Shown one piece after another: positions 18,322-27,630 of a stretch of 64,000 bases of DNA. The DNA lies in contig MKTW01000010.1 in NCBI GenBank assembly GCA_001898405.1, forward strand, positions 356,405 through 420,404, written 5' to 3'. Made by a program: the position numbers and the translations under genes. Within the stretch, counting starts at the first letter, position 1; each line of letters opens with the position of its first letter. This DNA is from Sphingobacteriales bacterium 44-61. GTDB taxonomy: Bacteria; Bacteroidota; Bacteroidia; Chitinophagales; Chitinophagaceae. The notes under the pieces were generated by a model, which was not told the DNA's origin, searched no databases, and was given only the letters and a program-made list of their open reading frames with translations.

Positions 18322-19359
18322 TCAGGACTTGTTTTTGAGTGAGGAGGCGCGGACAATCAGATCTGACCTTAATATAATATTATTTGTCATGTATAAATTA
18401 TTGACTCCCTGTAAGTGATTGGCTAAATTGGTAATAGCTGTTTCTCCTATATTATTACCTGAATAGTCAACAGTAGTGAGATTTGGTTCTATTACTTTAC
18501 TGATCGGGTCATTATTGAAGCCTGCAAAAGCCACATCCTCAGGGATCCGCAATCCTGCAGTCTTTAAACCGATCATACAATAGATAGCGGCCGTGTCGTT
18601 GGCGGAGAATACTCCATTAGGGCGCTCTTTTTGGGGCAGTTCTAATATATACCTGGCAGCTTCTGTTCCCGCATCCTCAGACAGGGTGCTGGTGAGGTAA
18701 AGCTTATCGGAATAGGGCAGGCCATGGTCTTTTAATGCCTGACGGTAACCCTCCAGCCTGTCTTTATACACATTTCTCAACACGTTTCCACCCAGGTGCA
18801 TGATCCGCCTGCAGCCCTGCTCTATCAGGTGGGTGGTCACCTTATAGGCAGCCCCGTAATTATCAATAACAATAGAGGTACTGTTGCTGTGTGCATACAC
18901 ACGGTCGAAGAAGACCACCGGTATTTTCCGGTTAAAAAAAGGTTCTAAGTGATTTATATCCTGTGTGTTATAGGCCAGGGAAATGAGCAATCCATCCACT
19001 CTTTTATTGAACATGGTGGCGGCATTGGCCTTCTCTTTCTCCACGTCTTCCAGGGATTGGGCGATGATGAGGTTATAGCCGTTGCGGTTGGCTGCTTTTT
19101 CCATTCCGGCCAGGACGGACGACATAAAATGGCTGTTCAGCCGGGGTACCAGCACTCCCAGGGTATGGGTCTGCCGGCTTCTCAAACTGCTGGCGAAGGT
19201 ATTCGACTGGTAGCCGAGCTCTTTAGCGGCTTCTACGATCTTTTTACGGGTGTTCTTGCTGATCATGGGGTTGTTTTTCAACCCCCGGCTAACGGTTGCT
19301 GCCGAGATATTCAGGTGTTTGGCTATATCATATATGGTTATTTCCCGGTCTTCAGGCAT
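18322..19359 (-). CDS. LacI-family transcriptional regulator (promoter-proximal of a tandem pair)
   Basis: The start is set at the ATG at 19359 before EDREITIYDIAKHLNISAATVSRGL; an in-frame extension of 19 codons has no family counterpart. The 345-residue product has an N-terminal helix-turn-helix, a hinge helix (TFASSLRSR) and an effector-binding domain ending FAGFNNDPISKVIEPNLTTVDYS. It shares nearly every motif with the downstream LacI gene and so is a paralogue. It is divergent from susC across a 372-base region whose operator-like site lies 53 bases before this start, so it probably controls both itself and the susCD-xylA-uxuA side. Confidence 0.92.
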   Translation of the reverse strand: MPEDREITIYDIAKHLNISAATVSRGLKNNPMISKNTRKKIVEAAKELGYQSNTFASSLRSRQTHTLGVLVPRLNSHFMSSVLAGMEKAANRNGYNLIIAQSLEDVEKEKANAATMFNKRVDGLLISLAYNTQDINHLEPFFNRKIPVVFFDRVYAHSNSTSIVIDNYGAAYKVTTHLIEQGCRRIMHLGGNVLRNVYKDRLEGYRQALKDHGLPYSDKLYLTSTLSEDAGTEAARYILELPQKERPNGVFSANDTAAIYCMIGLKTAGLRIPEDVAFAGFNNDPISKVIEPNLTTVDYSGNNIGETAITNLANHLQGVNNLYMTNNIILRSDLIVRASSLKNKS

Positions 19360-19412
19360 GTTGATTATCGCTTGCAACCCAAAGAAAAAAAGCTTTTCCG
19401 AAATAAAAAAAT

Positions 19413-19424
19413 GCAATCGGTTGC
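19413..19424. promoter_or_regulatory. LacI-type operator, GCAATCGGTTGC
   Basis: GCAATCGGTTGC is a CG-centred near-palindrome (half-sites GCAATC and GCAACC) between the proximal lacI and susC. Its TTG coincides with the -33 element of the predicted susC promoter, so a bound repressor would directly exclude RNA polymerase. A near-identical copy lies before the second lacI gene. The site is read directly; binding by these LacI proteins is inference. Confidence 0.7.
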
Positions 19425-19450
19425 TATTTTATGAAATTTTCCTATATTCG
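19421..19450 (+). promoter_or_regulatory. Predicted susC promoter (TTG-N19-TATATTCG)
   Basis: TTG at 19421-19423 is followed after exactly 19 bases by TATATTCG at 19443-19450. This fits the Bacteroidota primary sigma factor pattern TTTG-N19-TAnnTTTG with one change in the -7 box. The -33 element lies inside the LacI-type operator. Confidence 0.55.
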
Positions 19451-19610
19451 TTTTGCCAGGCGCTCCCAGGCCTGGAAAAACGATTGAATCAACCAACAAA
19501 ATTGCTAGTATGGAACCTTGCTTGCCGAACCTCGCACTATCCCCGCATTACATGGCTTTTGCCTGTATTGGTAACCCTGGCCATCGCACCCGGCCCACCA
19601 GCGTGCATTT

Positions 19611-19636
19611 AACTGTTCTGTCCCGGATGAACAGTT
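19611..19636. repeat. Inverted repeat in the susC leader
   Basis: AACTGTTC and GAACAGTT form a perfect 8-bp inverted repeat around a 10-base spacer, about 95 bases before the susC start. It could fold as an RNA hairpin in the long leader or be a second protein-binding site. There is no T-run, so it is not a normal terminator. Confidence 0.5.
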
Positions 19637-19731
19637 TTGATCCCCCTACTATATTAAGAGATGCCTGAGTCGTTTGGTATCTGCATTCAGATCAACAGCA
19701 TTTAAAATTGTTTACAACCAAAACGATTATT

Positions 19732-22700
19732 ATGAATACATCGAAAAACAGAAAAAGAAATTTTCTGCTTGATTTATGCAGGGGAAAAAAGCACCCCTTT
19801 ATTCTCTTACTCTTATTAACCTGCCTTGCAGGAATGAATGCTTTCGCCCAGAACACTGTTCATGGTAAAGTAACCAGCAACACTGGCGATCCTGTTGCCG
19901 GCGCTTCCGTTGTTGTTAAAGGAACAGCTGTAGGAACAACTACGGATGAAGGTGGAAATTATTCGATCTCGGCCAGTAAAGGCGCCACACTGGTCATCAC
20001 CAGCATTAACTATGATGCCAAAGAAGTAACTGTAGGGAACAGTAATACGATCGACTTGCAACTTTCTCCCTCCGGCGGCAGCCTCGGAGAAGTTGTCGTG
20101 ATCGGCTACGGTACTCAACGCAAAGAATCGGTTACCGGTTCAGTAGCTTCTATCAATGGTAATGTAATGCGTGAAATACCTGCTCCCAACATTGCCCAGG
20201 CATTACAGGGACGGATGCCAGGTGTGGAAATGTCTCAGACTTCAACCAGGCCGGGAGCTACCATGCAGATACGTGTCCGTGGTACGCGTTCACTGAATGC
20301 CAGCAATGACCCATTGGTGGTGCTTGACGGAATTCCTTTCCCCGGCTCCATCGGTGATATCAATCCTAATGATATTAAAAGTGTCGACATCCTCAAAGAT
20401 GCGTCAGCTACCGCTATTTATGGGTCACGTGGTGCCAACGGTGTTATCCTGATCACCACCAATAAAGGTCAGAGAGGACAGAAGGCAAAGGTTTCCTATA
20501 ATGCATACTATGGTACTCAAACCCTGTTTGCAAGATATCCTATGATGGATGGCCCTGAGCTGCTTGCTTTGAGGAAAGCTGCTAACATGTACACCAACGG
20601 TGTGGATGAAGCGGATGATATCAACACTGACTGGCAGGACCTGTTTTACAGAACGGGCGCGGTGAACAGTCATGACGTAGGTGTTTCCGGCGGTACCCAA
20701 CAGGGTAGCTATAGCATGGGCGCCGGTATTTACCAGAACCAGGGCGTGATACCCACACAAAACTATACCCGTTATTCATTAAGGGCATCGCTTGATCAGC
20801 AGATCGGCAAATATTTACGCGTTGGTTTTACGACCAACAATAATTACAATATCAGCAAAGGTAACCAGGTTGGAATCTATGGCATCCTGAGTTCATCACC
20901 ACTTGCCAATCCTTATAATGCAGACGGCAGTTTAAAGAGAACTGTAAAAATGCCACTGGATGAGCAGTGGGTATACACGAAAGATATTGTAGAAGGATTG
21001 AAAGATGAATGGTTAAGTGAAAGCAGGGGATATGCTACTTATAACGCTCTCTATGGTGAAGTAAAAATACCAGGGATCGAAGGTTTAAAATACCGTGTGA
21101 ACCTTGGCCTGGATTTTATGCAAAGTAATGGAGGCAGCTATACAGGAGAAGGTATCAATAGTGTCAATCCTACCACGGTATCAACTGCCAGTATCAGTAA
21201 TTCGCATACTTATCACTGGACAGTGGAGAACCTGCTGACCTATGACCGCACATTCGCCGGAAAGCATACACTGAATGTGTTGGCCCTCTATTCTGCCGAA
21301 CGGAGTAAATACAACAGATCTTCTATGTCTGCAAAAGATATTCCTTCTGATGCCTTCCAGTTTTATAATCTTGGCCGGGCTGCAGGAGAAATTACGGTGG
21401 ACCCCAATGGACAGGATTATCAATTATGGGGATTGCAGTCAGCAATGGGACGGGTCATGTATTCTTATGATAACCGTTATATGATCTCCGGTACATTACG
21501 TACCGACGGATCTTCACGACTGGCTCCCGGGCATAAATGGCATACCTACCCTGCTGTATCTGCTGGCTGGAACATCAGCAATGAATCATTTATGAAAGGT
21601 GTTAGTTTCGTGGATAATCTGAAGCTGCGTGTGGGTTATGGACAAACATCCAACCAGTCTGTCGCTCCTTATGCTACATTGGGCCTTTTGGATACCAGGC
21701 CCTACAATTTCGGCTCGGTCAATACAGTTGGATATTATGTATCAATTTTGCCAAACCCGAACCTGGGCTGGGAATACTCCGATACCTGGAACTATGGCCT
21801 GGACTTTTCTATCCTGAAGCATCGCCTGTCTGGTACTATTGAATATTATGTAACGAATACTAAAGATCTCCTGCTTGGCGTAAGTCTTCCCAATACATCA
21901 GGCGTAACCAGTTACACAGCGAATGTCGGCCAAACGCAAAACAAAGGTTTCGAACTCACGCTGAATGGAACCATCCTGGATAATGTAAATGGATGGACCT
22001 GGGAAGCCGGCGTTAACTTTTACACCAACCGTAACAAACTTGTTGCACTGGCATCCGGCCAAACAAGGGATGAAGCCAATGCGTGGTTCGTTGGCCATAA
22101 TATCAACTCCATCTTTGATTATGAGAAAGTGGGTCTGTGGCAGGATAAAGATCAATACCTGAGTATCCTGGAACCAGGCGGCAATGTGGGTATGATCAAG
22201 GTTAAATATGCAGGTGAGTATAATGCTGATGGATCTCCCAAACGTGCGATAGGGCCGGCTGACCGCCAGATCATCGATACCGATCCTGACTTCCAGGGAG
22301 GTTTCAACACCCGCGTGTCTTACAAAGGATTTGACTTAAGTATGGTAGGCGTCTTTAAAAGCGGAGGTATACTTGTGAGCACGCTGTACGGCTCATCAGG
22401 ATATCTCAACCTGATGACCGGCCGGAGAGGAAATGTTAAGGTCGATTACTGGACACCGGATAATACAGATGCTGAATATCCAAAACCAGGAGGCATTATG
22501 AGCAGCGACAATCCGAAATATGGAAGTACGCTGGGTTATTTTGATGCATCGTTTTTAAAGATCCGCACTATTTCATTAGGTTACGATTTCAGCCGTAACC
22601 TTATCAAAAACAAGGATCTGAGAATGCGCATGTACTTCACGGTGCAAAATCCATTCGTATTGTTCTCGCCTTATCATAAAGAATCCGGAATGGATCCTGA

Positions 22701-22824
22701 AACCAATTCTTACGGCAACGAAAATGCTGCTGTAACAACAAGTTATCAGCGCCGCATACTGACAATTGGTACAAACTCGCCATCAACCCGCAATTATGTT
22801 CTTGGTGTTAACCTGACATTTTAA
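19732..22824 (+). CDS. SusC/RagA-family TonB-dependent outer-membrane transporter
   Basis: The start is taken at the ATG at 19732 (an in-frame TTG lies 24 bases earlier). The product has 1030 residues: a signal peptide ending near MNAFAQ, a carboxypeptidase-regulatory-like domain (VHGKVTSNTGDPVAGASVVV), a plug (LGEVVVIGYGTQRKESVTGS; GSRGANGVILITTNKG) and a large beta-barrel ending in the outer-membrane-type NYVLGVNLTF. SusC proteins import oligosaccharides across the outer membrane with TonB energy. It is the first gene after the divergent regulatory region; susD follows by 11 bases. Substrate is inferred as xylo-oligosaccharides. Confidence 0.96.
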   Translation: MNTSKNRKRNFLLDLCRGKKHPFILLLLLTCLAGMNAFAQNTVHGKVTSNTGDPVAGASVVVKGTAVGTTTDEGGNYSISASKGATLVITSINYDAKEVTVGNSNTIDLQLSPSGGSLGEVVVIGYGTQRKESVTGSVASINGNVMREIPAPNIAQALQGRMPGVEMSQTSTRPGATMQIRVRGTRSLNASNDPLVVLDGIPFPGSIGDINPNDIKSVDILKDASATAIYGSRGANGVILITTNKGQRGQKAKVSYNAYYGTQTLFARYPMMDGPELLALRKAANMYTNGVDEADDINTDWQDLFYRTGAVNSHDVGVSGGTQQGSYSMGAGIYQNQGVIPTQNYTRYSLRASLDQQIGKYLRVGFTTNNNYNISKGNQVGIYGILSSSPLANPYNADGSLKRTVKMPLDEQWVYTKDIVEGLKDEWLSESRGYATYNALYGEVKIPGIEGLKYRVNLGLDFMQSNGGSYTGEGINSVNPTTVSTASISNSHTYHWTVENLLTYDRTFAGKHTLNVLALYSAERSKYNRSSMSAKDIPSDAFQFYNLGRAAGEITVDPNGQDYQLWGLQSAMGRVMYSYDNRYMISGTLRTDGSSRLAPGHKWHTYPAVSAGWNISNESFMKGVSFVDNLKLRVGYGQTSNQSVAPYATLGLLDTRPYNFGSVNTVGYYVSILPNPNLGWEYSDTWNYGLDFSILKHRLSGTIEYYVTNTKDLLLGVSLPNTSGVTSYTANVGQTQNKGFELTLNGTILDNVNGWTWEAGVNFYTNRNKLVALASGQTRDEANAWFVGHNINSIFDYEKVGLWQDKDQYLSILEPGGNVGMIKVKYAGEYNADGSPKRAIGPADRQIIDTDPDFQGGFNTRVSYKGFDLSMVGVFKSGGILVSTLYGSSGYLNLMTGRRGNVKVDYWTPDNTDAEYPKPGGIMSSDNPKYGSTLGYFDASFLKIRTISLGYDFSRNLIKNKDLRMRMYFTVQNPFVLFSPYHKESGMDPETNSYGNENAAVTTSYQRRILTIGTNSPSTRNYVLGVNLTF

Positions 22825-22835
22825 ATCATACTATT

Positions 22836-24788
22836 ATGAAACGAATACAAATAAATTTCTTTACAGGGTCAGCAATGGCAATGCTGATGCTGTTCTCGTC
22901 CGGCTGCTCCAAGATCCTGGAAGAGCAACCACGAAGTATTTATGAACCTGGTTTCTTCAAAACAGAAAAAGGTGTTCTTGGTGGTCTGACCTCCCAGTAT
23001 GCCCACCTTCGCTATATCTACGGCCAGGCATACTATTATAATACCGGCGAAACTGGTACCGATGAGGTGACATGGGCACAGAGTGCTGATGAGAACTTTA
23101 AAGTAATGGACGTTTCGAATCAGGGTGTTATCACTCCTGCAAACAGTCGCGCTGATGTATTATGGGGAGCCGCTTTCTCCAATATCAATACAGCAAGCGG
23201 CATTATTGAAAATGCTGCTGTTGTGGGGATCTCCAACGCACTGATCGCAGAAGCAAAATTCTTCCGTGCGTTTGATTATTTCATGCTGGTGCAAACCTTT
23301 GGTGGTGTGCCCCTTGATCTGGGAGCAGGTGAACTTAAATTCAACACTACACCATCAAGGACTTCCGTTCGCAATACAGTACCCGAGGTTTATACCAAAG
23401 CTGTATTTCCTGATCTGCTCGCAGCAGTAAATGATCTGCCGGATAATCCCCGCGTGAATGGTGGCGTAACTAAAACTGCCGCACGCCTTTACCTGGCAAA
23501 AGCTTATCTCACCTATGGCTGGTGGCTGGAAAACCCCAATAATATCCCTACTTATCCGCAGGCAGACAGAACAGATCCGGACGGGCATAATGCACAATGG
23601 TATTATCAGCAGGCTTATGATGTAGCAGTAGCAGGCATCAGCAATCCCGGATCGTTCACACTGCAGCAAACATACTATGATGTAAACCTTGGCTCAAATG
23701 ACCGCAACAAGGAAATTCTCCTGTTTGCCGATCATACCGAAACGAGTGAGTTTTATAACGCAGCAAGCCTTACTTATTCCAATGGTGGCGCTCCTGATAA
23801 TTTTGCCGGCTGGATGATGACCTGGAACTATACCAATATCAGAAGCAGTTCTTCCAGTTCTTCCTGGGCTGCTGTAAGCTCTGTTCAACGTGCAGCTACA
23901 CAACCATTGGGCCGCCCCTGGACCCGTATGTGCCCGACAATTGGTGCCATCAAAAACACCTTTGCTGATAAGACAAATGATTCCCGTTACGACGGAACTT
24001 TCACCACTGTTTATCGCGGCAACTGGGATAAAGCCGGTATGAGCGGCTCACTGTACAATGCCAACTATATGCAGGTTAACCCCAATGGCGCAATACTTAC
24101 TTTTCTGGATGATGAGCCCGGAACATCTATCGACTACTCCAATTCAACTTATAAAAGCAATGTTGGGGCAGGCGTATTACCCGGACGGGCGGATTTCGTT
24201 GTGTCACCAAATGGAATAAGCCGGATCGTATATCCTGGTTTATGGAAACTCGGTGTGTACCGCACAGATAATGGTACAGGGTTGGGCCAGCCCAATGCTG
24301 CCAGCACACGTCCGTTCAACATTGCTAAATTCTCCGAACTTTATTTTATTGCTGCTGAAGCTGCAGTAAAAGGAGCCACTCCCCAAGCTGGGAAATCAGC
24401 CAGGGAATTGATCAATGTTATCCGTGCAAGGGCTGGGAAATGGCGTTGGAATAACAATGGAAATGTTGCATTATCTGCTGATAACAGCGCTGCAATGATA
24501 GCTGCCACACCTGCAACTATTGATATTGATTATATCCTGGCAGAACGTTCACGTGAGTATTATGGAGAAGGTTATCGCTGGTATGACCTGGTGCGTACAC
24601 AGAAATGGGCAAGCCTTGCAGGAACTTACCAGATCGGTGGAATCAACTATGGTGATCATACGCCTCAAACAGTAACACGCGATATTCAACCATATCTGTA
24701 CCTGCGTCCAATTCCGCAAGGCCAGATCGATGGAATGGATATGACAGCAGAAGAAAAAGCTAACTATCAAAACCCAGGATACCAATAA
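22836..24788 (+). CDS. SusD/RagB-family glycan-binding lipoprotein
   Basis: A 650-residue lipoprotein: hydrophobic leader and lipobox FSSGC with Cys24, then SKILEEQPRS, the standard SusD N-terminus. TPR-like helices (AEAKFFRAFDYFMLVQTFGGVPL; ARLYLAKAYLTYGWW) and the C-terminal DYILAERSREYYGEGYRWYDLVRT motif are all present. It caps the SusC barrel and binds glycan at the cell surface. It is somewhat longer than many SusD proteins. A strong hairpin terminator follows. No SusE/SusF-like surface-binding protein is encoded next to it. Confidence 0.96.
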   Translation: MKRIQINFFTGSAMAMLMLFSSGCSKILEEQPRSIYEPGFFKTEKGVLGGLTSQYAHLRYIYGQAYYYNTGETGTDEVTWAQSADENFKVMDVSNQGVITPANSRADVLWGAAFSNINTASGIIENAAVVGISNALIAEAKFFRAFDYFMLVQTFGGVPLDLGAGELKFNTTPSRTSVRNTVPEVYTKAVFPDLLAAVNDLPDNPRVNGGVTKTAARLYLAKAYLTYGWWLENPNNIPTYPQADRTDPDGHNAQWYYQQAYDVAVAGISNPGSFTLQQTYYDVNLGSNDRNKEILLFADHTETSEFYNAASLTYSNGGAPDNFAGWMMTWNYTNIRSSSSSSSWAAVSSVQRAATQPLGRPWTRMCPTIGAIKNTFADKTNDSRYDGTFTTVYRGNWDKAGMSGSLYNANYMQVNPNGAILTFLDDEPGTSIDYSNSTYKSNVGAGVLPGRADFVVSPNGISRIVYPGLWKLGVYRTDNGTGLGQPNAASTRPFNIAKFSELYFIAAEAAVKGATPQAGKSARELINVIRARAGKWRWNNNGNVALSADNSAAMIAATPATIDIDYILAERSREYYGEGYRWYDLVRTQKWASLAGTYQIGGINYGDHTPQTVTRDIQPYLYLRPIPQGQIDGMDMTAEEKANYQNPGYQ

Positions 24789-24810
24789 TCGATGATAGAG
24801 GATCCTGATA

Positions 24811-24849
24811 AAAAAATATTGGTTGCCTTCCCGGCATCCAATATTTTTT
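24811..24849 (+). terminator. Hairpin terminator between susD and xylA
   Basis: Two 17-base arms (24811-24827 and 24833-24849) pair with a single T-T mismatch around loop TTCCC. The arms are A/T-rich at the base, so the right arm ends in a run of six T. It should end or attenuate susCD transcription, leaving xylA-uxuA at lower level or under its own start. Confidence 0.75.
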
Positions 24850-24885
24850 GTTTATAGATATTGATTTATTCAATCAACAATTAAT

Positions 24886-26214
24886 ATGACCATTACTTTA
24901 GGACAAAAAGAATTTTACAAAGGAATACCTGCAATCAGGTACGAAGGAAAAGAGTCAACCAATCCTTTAGCATTCCGCTGGTATGATGAAAATAAAGTGA
25001 TAGCTGGGAAAACGATGAAAGAGCATCTGCGGTTTGCCTGTGCGTACTGGCATAGCTTCTGTGGCAATGGTTCCGATCCTTTTGGTGAGCCTACACATAT
25101 ATTTCCCTGGAACGAAATCCCGGATGCAGTGGAGCGTGCAAAAATAAAAGCAGATGCAGCGTTTGAATTTATTACCAAACTCGGGCTTCCTTATTATTGC
25201 TTTCATGATATCGATGTGGTTGATTATACCAACGATATCAATGAAAACGACAGAAGATTAAAGCTGGTAACAGATTACCTGCAACAAAAGCAGGCAGCAA
25301 GCGGTGTAAAACTGCTTTGGGGCACCGCCAATCTTTTTACACATAAAAGATATATGAACGGAGCCGCAACCAACCCTGATTTCCACGTCCTGGCCCATGG
25401 AGCAGCACAGGTAAAAGCTGCACTGGATGCAACAATTGCGTTGGGCGGGGAGAATTATGTGTTCTGGGGCGGCAGGGAAGGCTATATGAGCTTGCTGAAC
25501 ACAGATATGAAAAGAGAAAAAGACCACCTGGCGCGGTTCCTTCATGCTGCAAAGGACTATGCAAGGAAGAATGGCTTTAAAGGAAAATTCTTTATCGAAC
25601 CCAAACCTTGTGAACCATCCAAACATCAATATGATTATGACAGCGAAACAGTGGCCGGGTTCCTGCGCAAGTATGATCTGCTGAATGATTTCAGCTTGAA
25701 CATAGAAGTAAATCATGCAACTCTTGCAGGGCACACTTTTGCACATGAATTACAGGCGGCAGCAGACAACGGCTTATTGGGAAGCATCGATGCAAACCGT
25801 GGCGATTACCAGAATGGCTGGGACACAGACCAGTTTCCCAATGATATTAATGAACTCACTGAAGCAATGCTCATTATCCTGGAAGCCGGTGGCTTTAAAG
25901 GCGGAGGTATCAATTTTGACGCAAAGATCCGCCGCAATTCTGTTGACCCTGAAGATCTGTTCCATGCACATATCGGAGGCATAGATAATTTCGCAAGAGC
26001 CTTGATAACGGCTGATAACATACTCGAAAACTCTGATTATAAAAAGATCAGAAAGCAGCGTTATGAAAGCTTCGACACAGGAAAAGGAAAAGCATTTGAA
26101 GAAGGAAAATTAACTTTGGAAGAGCTGCGTTCATTTGCCATTGAAAATGGTGAACCCACATTGAGAAGTGGCAAGCAGGAATACCTGGAGAACATTATTA
26201 ACCGGTTTATATAA
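24886..26214 (+). CDS. xylA: Xylose isomerase
   Basis: A 442-residue cytoplasmic class II xylose isomerase. It shows the signature [12 protein letters not shown] with catalytic His107 and Asp110, the metal-binding [15 protein letters not shown] (Glu238, Lys240), the [14 protein letters not shown] block and [20 protein letters not shown]. It converts D-xylose to D-xylulose, with divalent metal. It follows the susD terminator and is directly upstream of uxuA. No xylulokinase gene is visible in the window, so the next step must be encoded elsewhere. Confidence 0.98.
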   Translation: MTITLGQKEFYKGIPAIRYEGKESTNPLAFRWYDENKVIAGKTMKEHLRFACAYWHSFCGNGSDPFGEPTHIFPWNEIPDAVERAKIKADAAFEFITKLGLPYYCFHDIDVVDYTNDINENDRRLKLVTDYLQQKQAASGVKLLWGTANLFTHKRYMNGAATNPDFHVLAHGAAQVKAALDATIALGGENYVFWGGREGYMSLLNTDMKREKDHLARFLHAAKDYARKNGFKGKFFIEPKPCEPSKHQYDYDSETVAGFLRKYDLLNDFSLNIEVNHATLAGHTFAHELQAAADNGLLGSIDANRGDYQNGWDTDQFPNDINELTEAMLIILEAGGFKGGGINFDAKIRRNSVDPEDLFHAHIGGIDNFARALITADNILENSDYKKIRKQRYESFDTGKGKAFEEGKLTLEELRSFAIENGEPTLRSGKQEYLENIINRFI

Positions 26215-26223
26215 GTCCTGATT

Positions 26224-27387
26224 ATGTTAATGCATGAAACCATGCGGTGGTTTGGACCACATGATGCGGTCAGTTTAAGGGATATACGACAGGCTGGTTG
26301 TGCAGGTGTGGTAACAGCACTGCATCATATATCAGTCGGTGATGTGTGGACGGTGGATGAGATTCAACAGCGGAAAGCCCTGATCGAAGAAGAAGGGATG
26401 AGTTGGACCGTAGTGGAAAGCCTGCCTGTAAGTGATGATATCAAAAGGCAAAAAGGCAATTACCTGGCGCATATAGAGAATTATAAGATAAGCCTGCATA
26501 ACCTGGCCGGATGCGGTATCAGGGTGATCACCTATAATTTCATGCCGGTGCTTGACTGGCTGCGCACGGATATAAGTTATACAATGCCCACAGGAAGCAA
26601 AGCCCTCTATTTTGAGCGGCTTGCTTTCGTGGCTTTTGATCTCTTTATGCTGAAAAGGCCGGATGCAGAAAAAGACTATACGGCAACGGAGATTGAAAAA
26701 TCGAAGCAGTGGATGTCAGCTCACACGGAAGAACAAAAAGCAAAAGTATTTCAGAATGCTTTGTTGGGCCTGCCGGGAAGTTCAGATCGTTTTACACCTG
26801 AAGAAGTATTGGCGGCCTTAAAAACGTATGAGGATATCGATACACTTAAATTAAAAGAACACCTGTTCCGGTTTTTGAAAGAAGTGGTGCCGGTAGCTGA
26901 AAAGCTGGACCTGAAAATGGCCATCCATCCGGATGATCCGCCATATCCTGTACTGGGCCTGCCCCGTGTGGTCAGTTCTGAAAAGGACCTGCAGGAAATT
27001 GTAGATGCAGTTCCTTCTCCTGCAAATGGATTATGTTATTGCACCGGCTCGCTGGGAGCACGGCCGGATAATGATCTTACAGGCATTATTGAACGCCTGG
27101 GCAAGCATATTCATTTTCTTCACCTGCGCAATACAAAGAGGGATGCCCAGGGAAATTTCTTTGAAGCAGATCATTTAGGTGGAGATGCGGATATGTTTGA
27201 GATCGTGCGTGAACTGCTGCTATTGATGAAGCAAAGGAATGTTTCTTTGCCGGTAAGGCCGGATCATGGCCACCAGATGCTTGACGATCTGGATAAGACC
27301 ACGTATCCGGGCTATTCCTGTATCGGCCGGCTCAAAGGCCTGGCTGAGTTGCGCGGATTACAGTACGGGCTTTCACGATCAATGTGA
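26224..27387 (+). CDS. uxuA: D-mannonate dehydratase
   Basis: A 387-residue UxuA. The N-terminus MHETMRWFGPHDAVSLRDIRQAGCAGVVTALHHI follows the family closely; the first two codons before MHET may not be translated (alternative start 26230). Metal-site blocks include MAIHPDDPP, CYCTGSLGARPDND, HFLHLRNTKRD and RPDHGHQMLDDL. It dehydrates D-mannonate to 2-keto-3-deoxy-D-gluconate in the cytoplasm and fits glucuronate released by the two alpha-glucuronidases. It starts 9 bases after xylA and its end overlaps the convergent small membrane gene by 9 bases. Glucuronate isomerase and KDG kinase are not in the window. Confidence 0.97.
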   Translation: MLMHETMRWFGPHDAVSLRDIRQAGCAGVVTALHHISVGDVWTVDEIQQRKALIEEEGMSWTVVESLPVSDDIKRQKGNYLAHIENYKISLHNLAGCGIRVITYNFMPVLDWLRTDISYTMPTGSKALYFERLAFVAFDLFMLKRPDAEKDYTATEIEKSKQWMSAHTEEQKAKVFQNALLGLPGSSDRFTPEEVLAALKTYEDIDTLKLKEHLFRFLKEVVPVAEKLDLKMAIHPDDPPYPVLGLPRVVSSEKDLQEIVDAVPSPANGLCYCTGSLGARPDNDLTGIIERLGKHIHFLHLRNTKRDAQGNFFEADHLGGDADMFEIVRELLLLMKQRNVSLPVRPDHGHQMLDDLDKTTYPGYSCIGRLKGLAELRGLQYGLSRSM

Positions 27388-27612
27388 TGGCACCGGCTGC
27401 GTTTTCCGTCCTGTCTTCTTCAGCCATTTCTTTATAAAATGCCCTTTCCAGAGCCAGAGGCCTGAAAGCGTAACGATGGGTATAAAGATGAACCGCATGC
27501 CGGCTATGGCTTTCTGCGTCATTTCAGGAGGGCCATAGATGAACCATAAAAGAGGTATGCTCAAAAGAATATGCACCCAGCGTATTATTTTCCTTTCTGT
27601 TGCTGCTTTCAT
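27379..27612 (-). CDS. Small two-helix membrane protein, unknown function
   Basis: A 77-residue protein with two hydrophobic segments (about 10-26 and 38-53) and a basic C-terminus (GHFIKKWLKKTGRK). I do not recognise a characterised family. It is the second gene after another small membrane protein on the same strand (18-base gap), downstream of a LytS/LytTR system. In many bacteria such systems control small membrane proteins, which may explain the arrangement. Its 3' end overlaps uxuA by 9 bases. Confidence 0.65.
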   Translation of the reverse strand: MKAATERKIIRWVHILLSIPLLWFIYGPPEMTQKAIAGMRFIFIPIVTLSGLWLWKGHFIKKWLKKTGRKTQPVPSH

Positions 27613-27630
27613 ATCACTGGTTTTAACGGG

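Larger units (their letters stand above)
19360..19731. other. Divergent lacI/susC regulatory region
   Basis: This 372-base stretch has no convincing gene. It contains an operator-like palindrome (19413-19424), a susC-directed promoter match (19421-19450), a near-operator AAAAACGATTGA at 19476-19487 just past the expected transcription start, an inverted repeat at 19611-19636 and another weak operator-like CAAAACGATTAT at 19719-19730 beside the susC start. If the promoter is right, susC has a leader of about 275 nucleotides, unusually long for this window. Confidence 0.6.

Noticed and set aside
19453-19668. Small open frame in the susC leader (71 codons)
   Set aside because: No family resemblance, no start signals, and overlaps another equally poor frame; the stretch is better explained as a leader.
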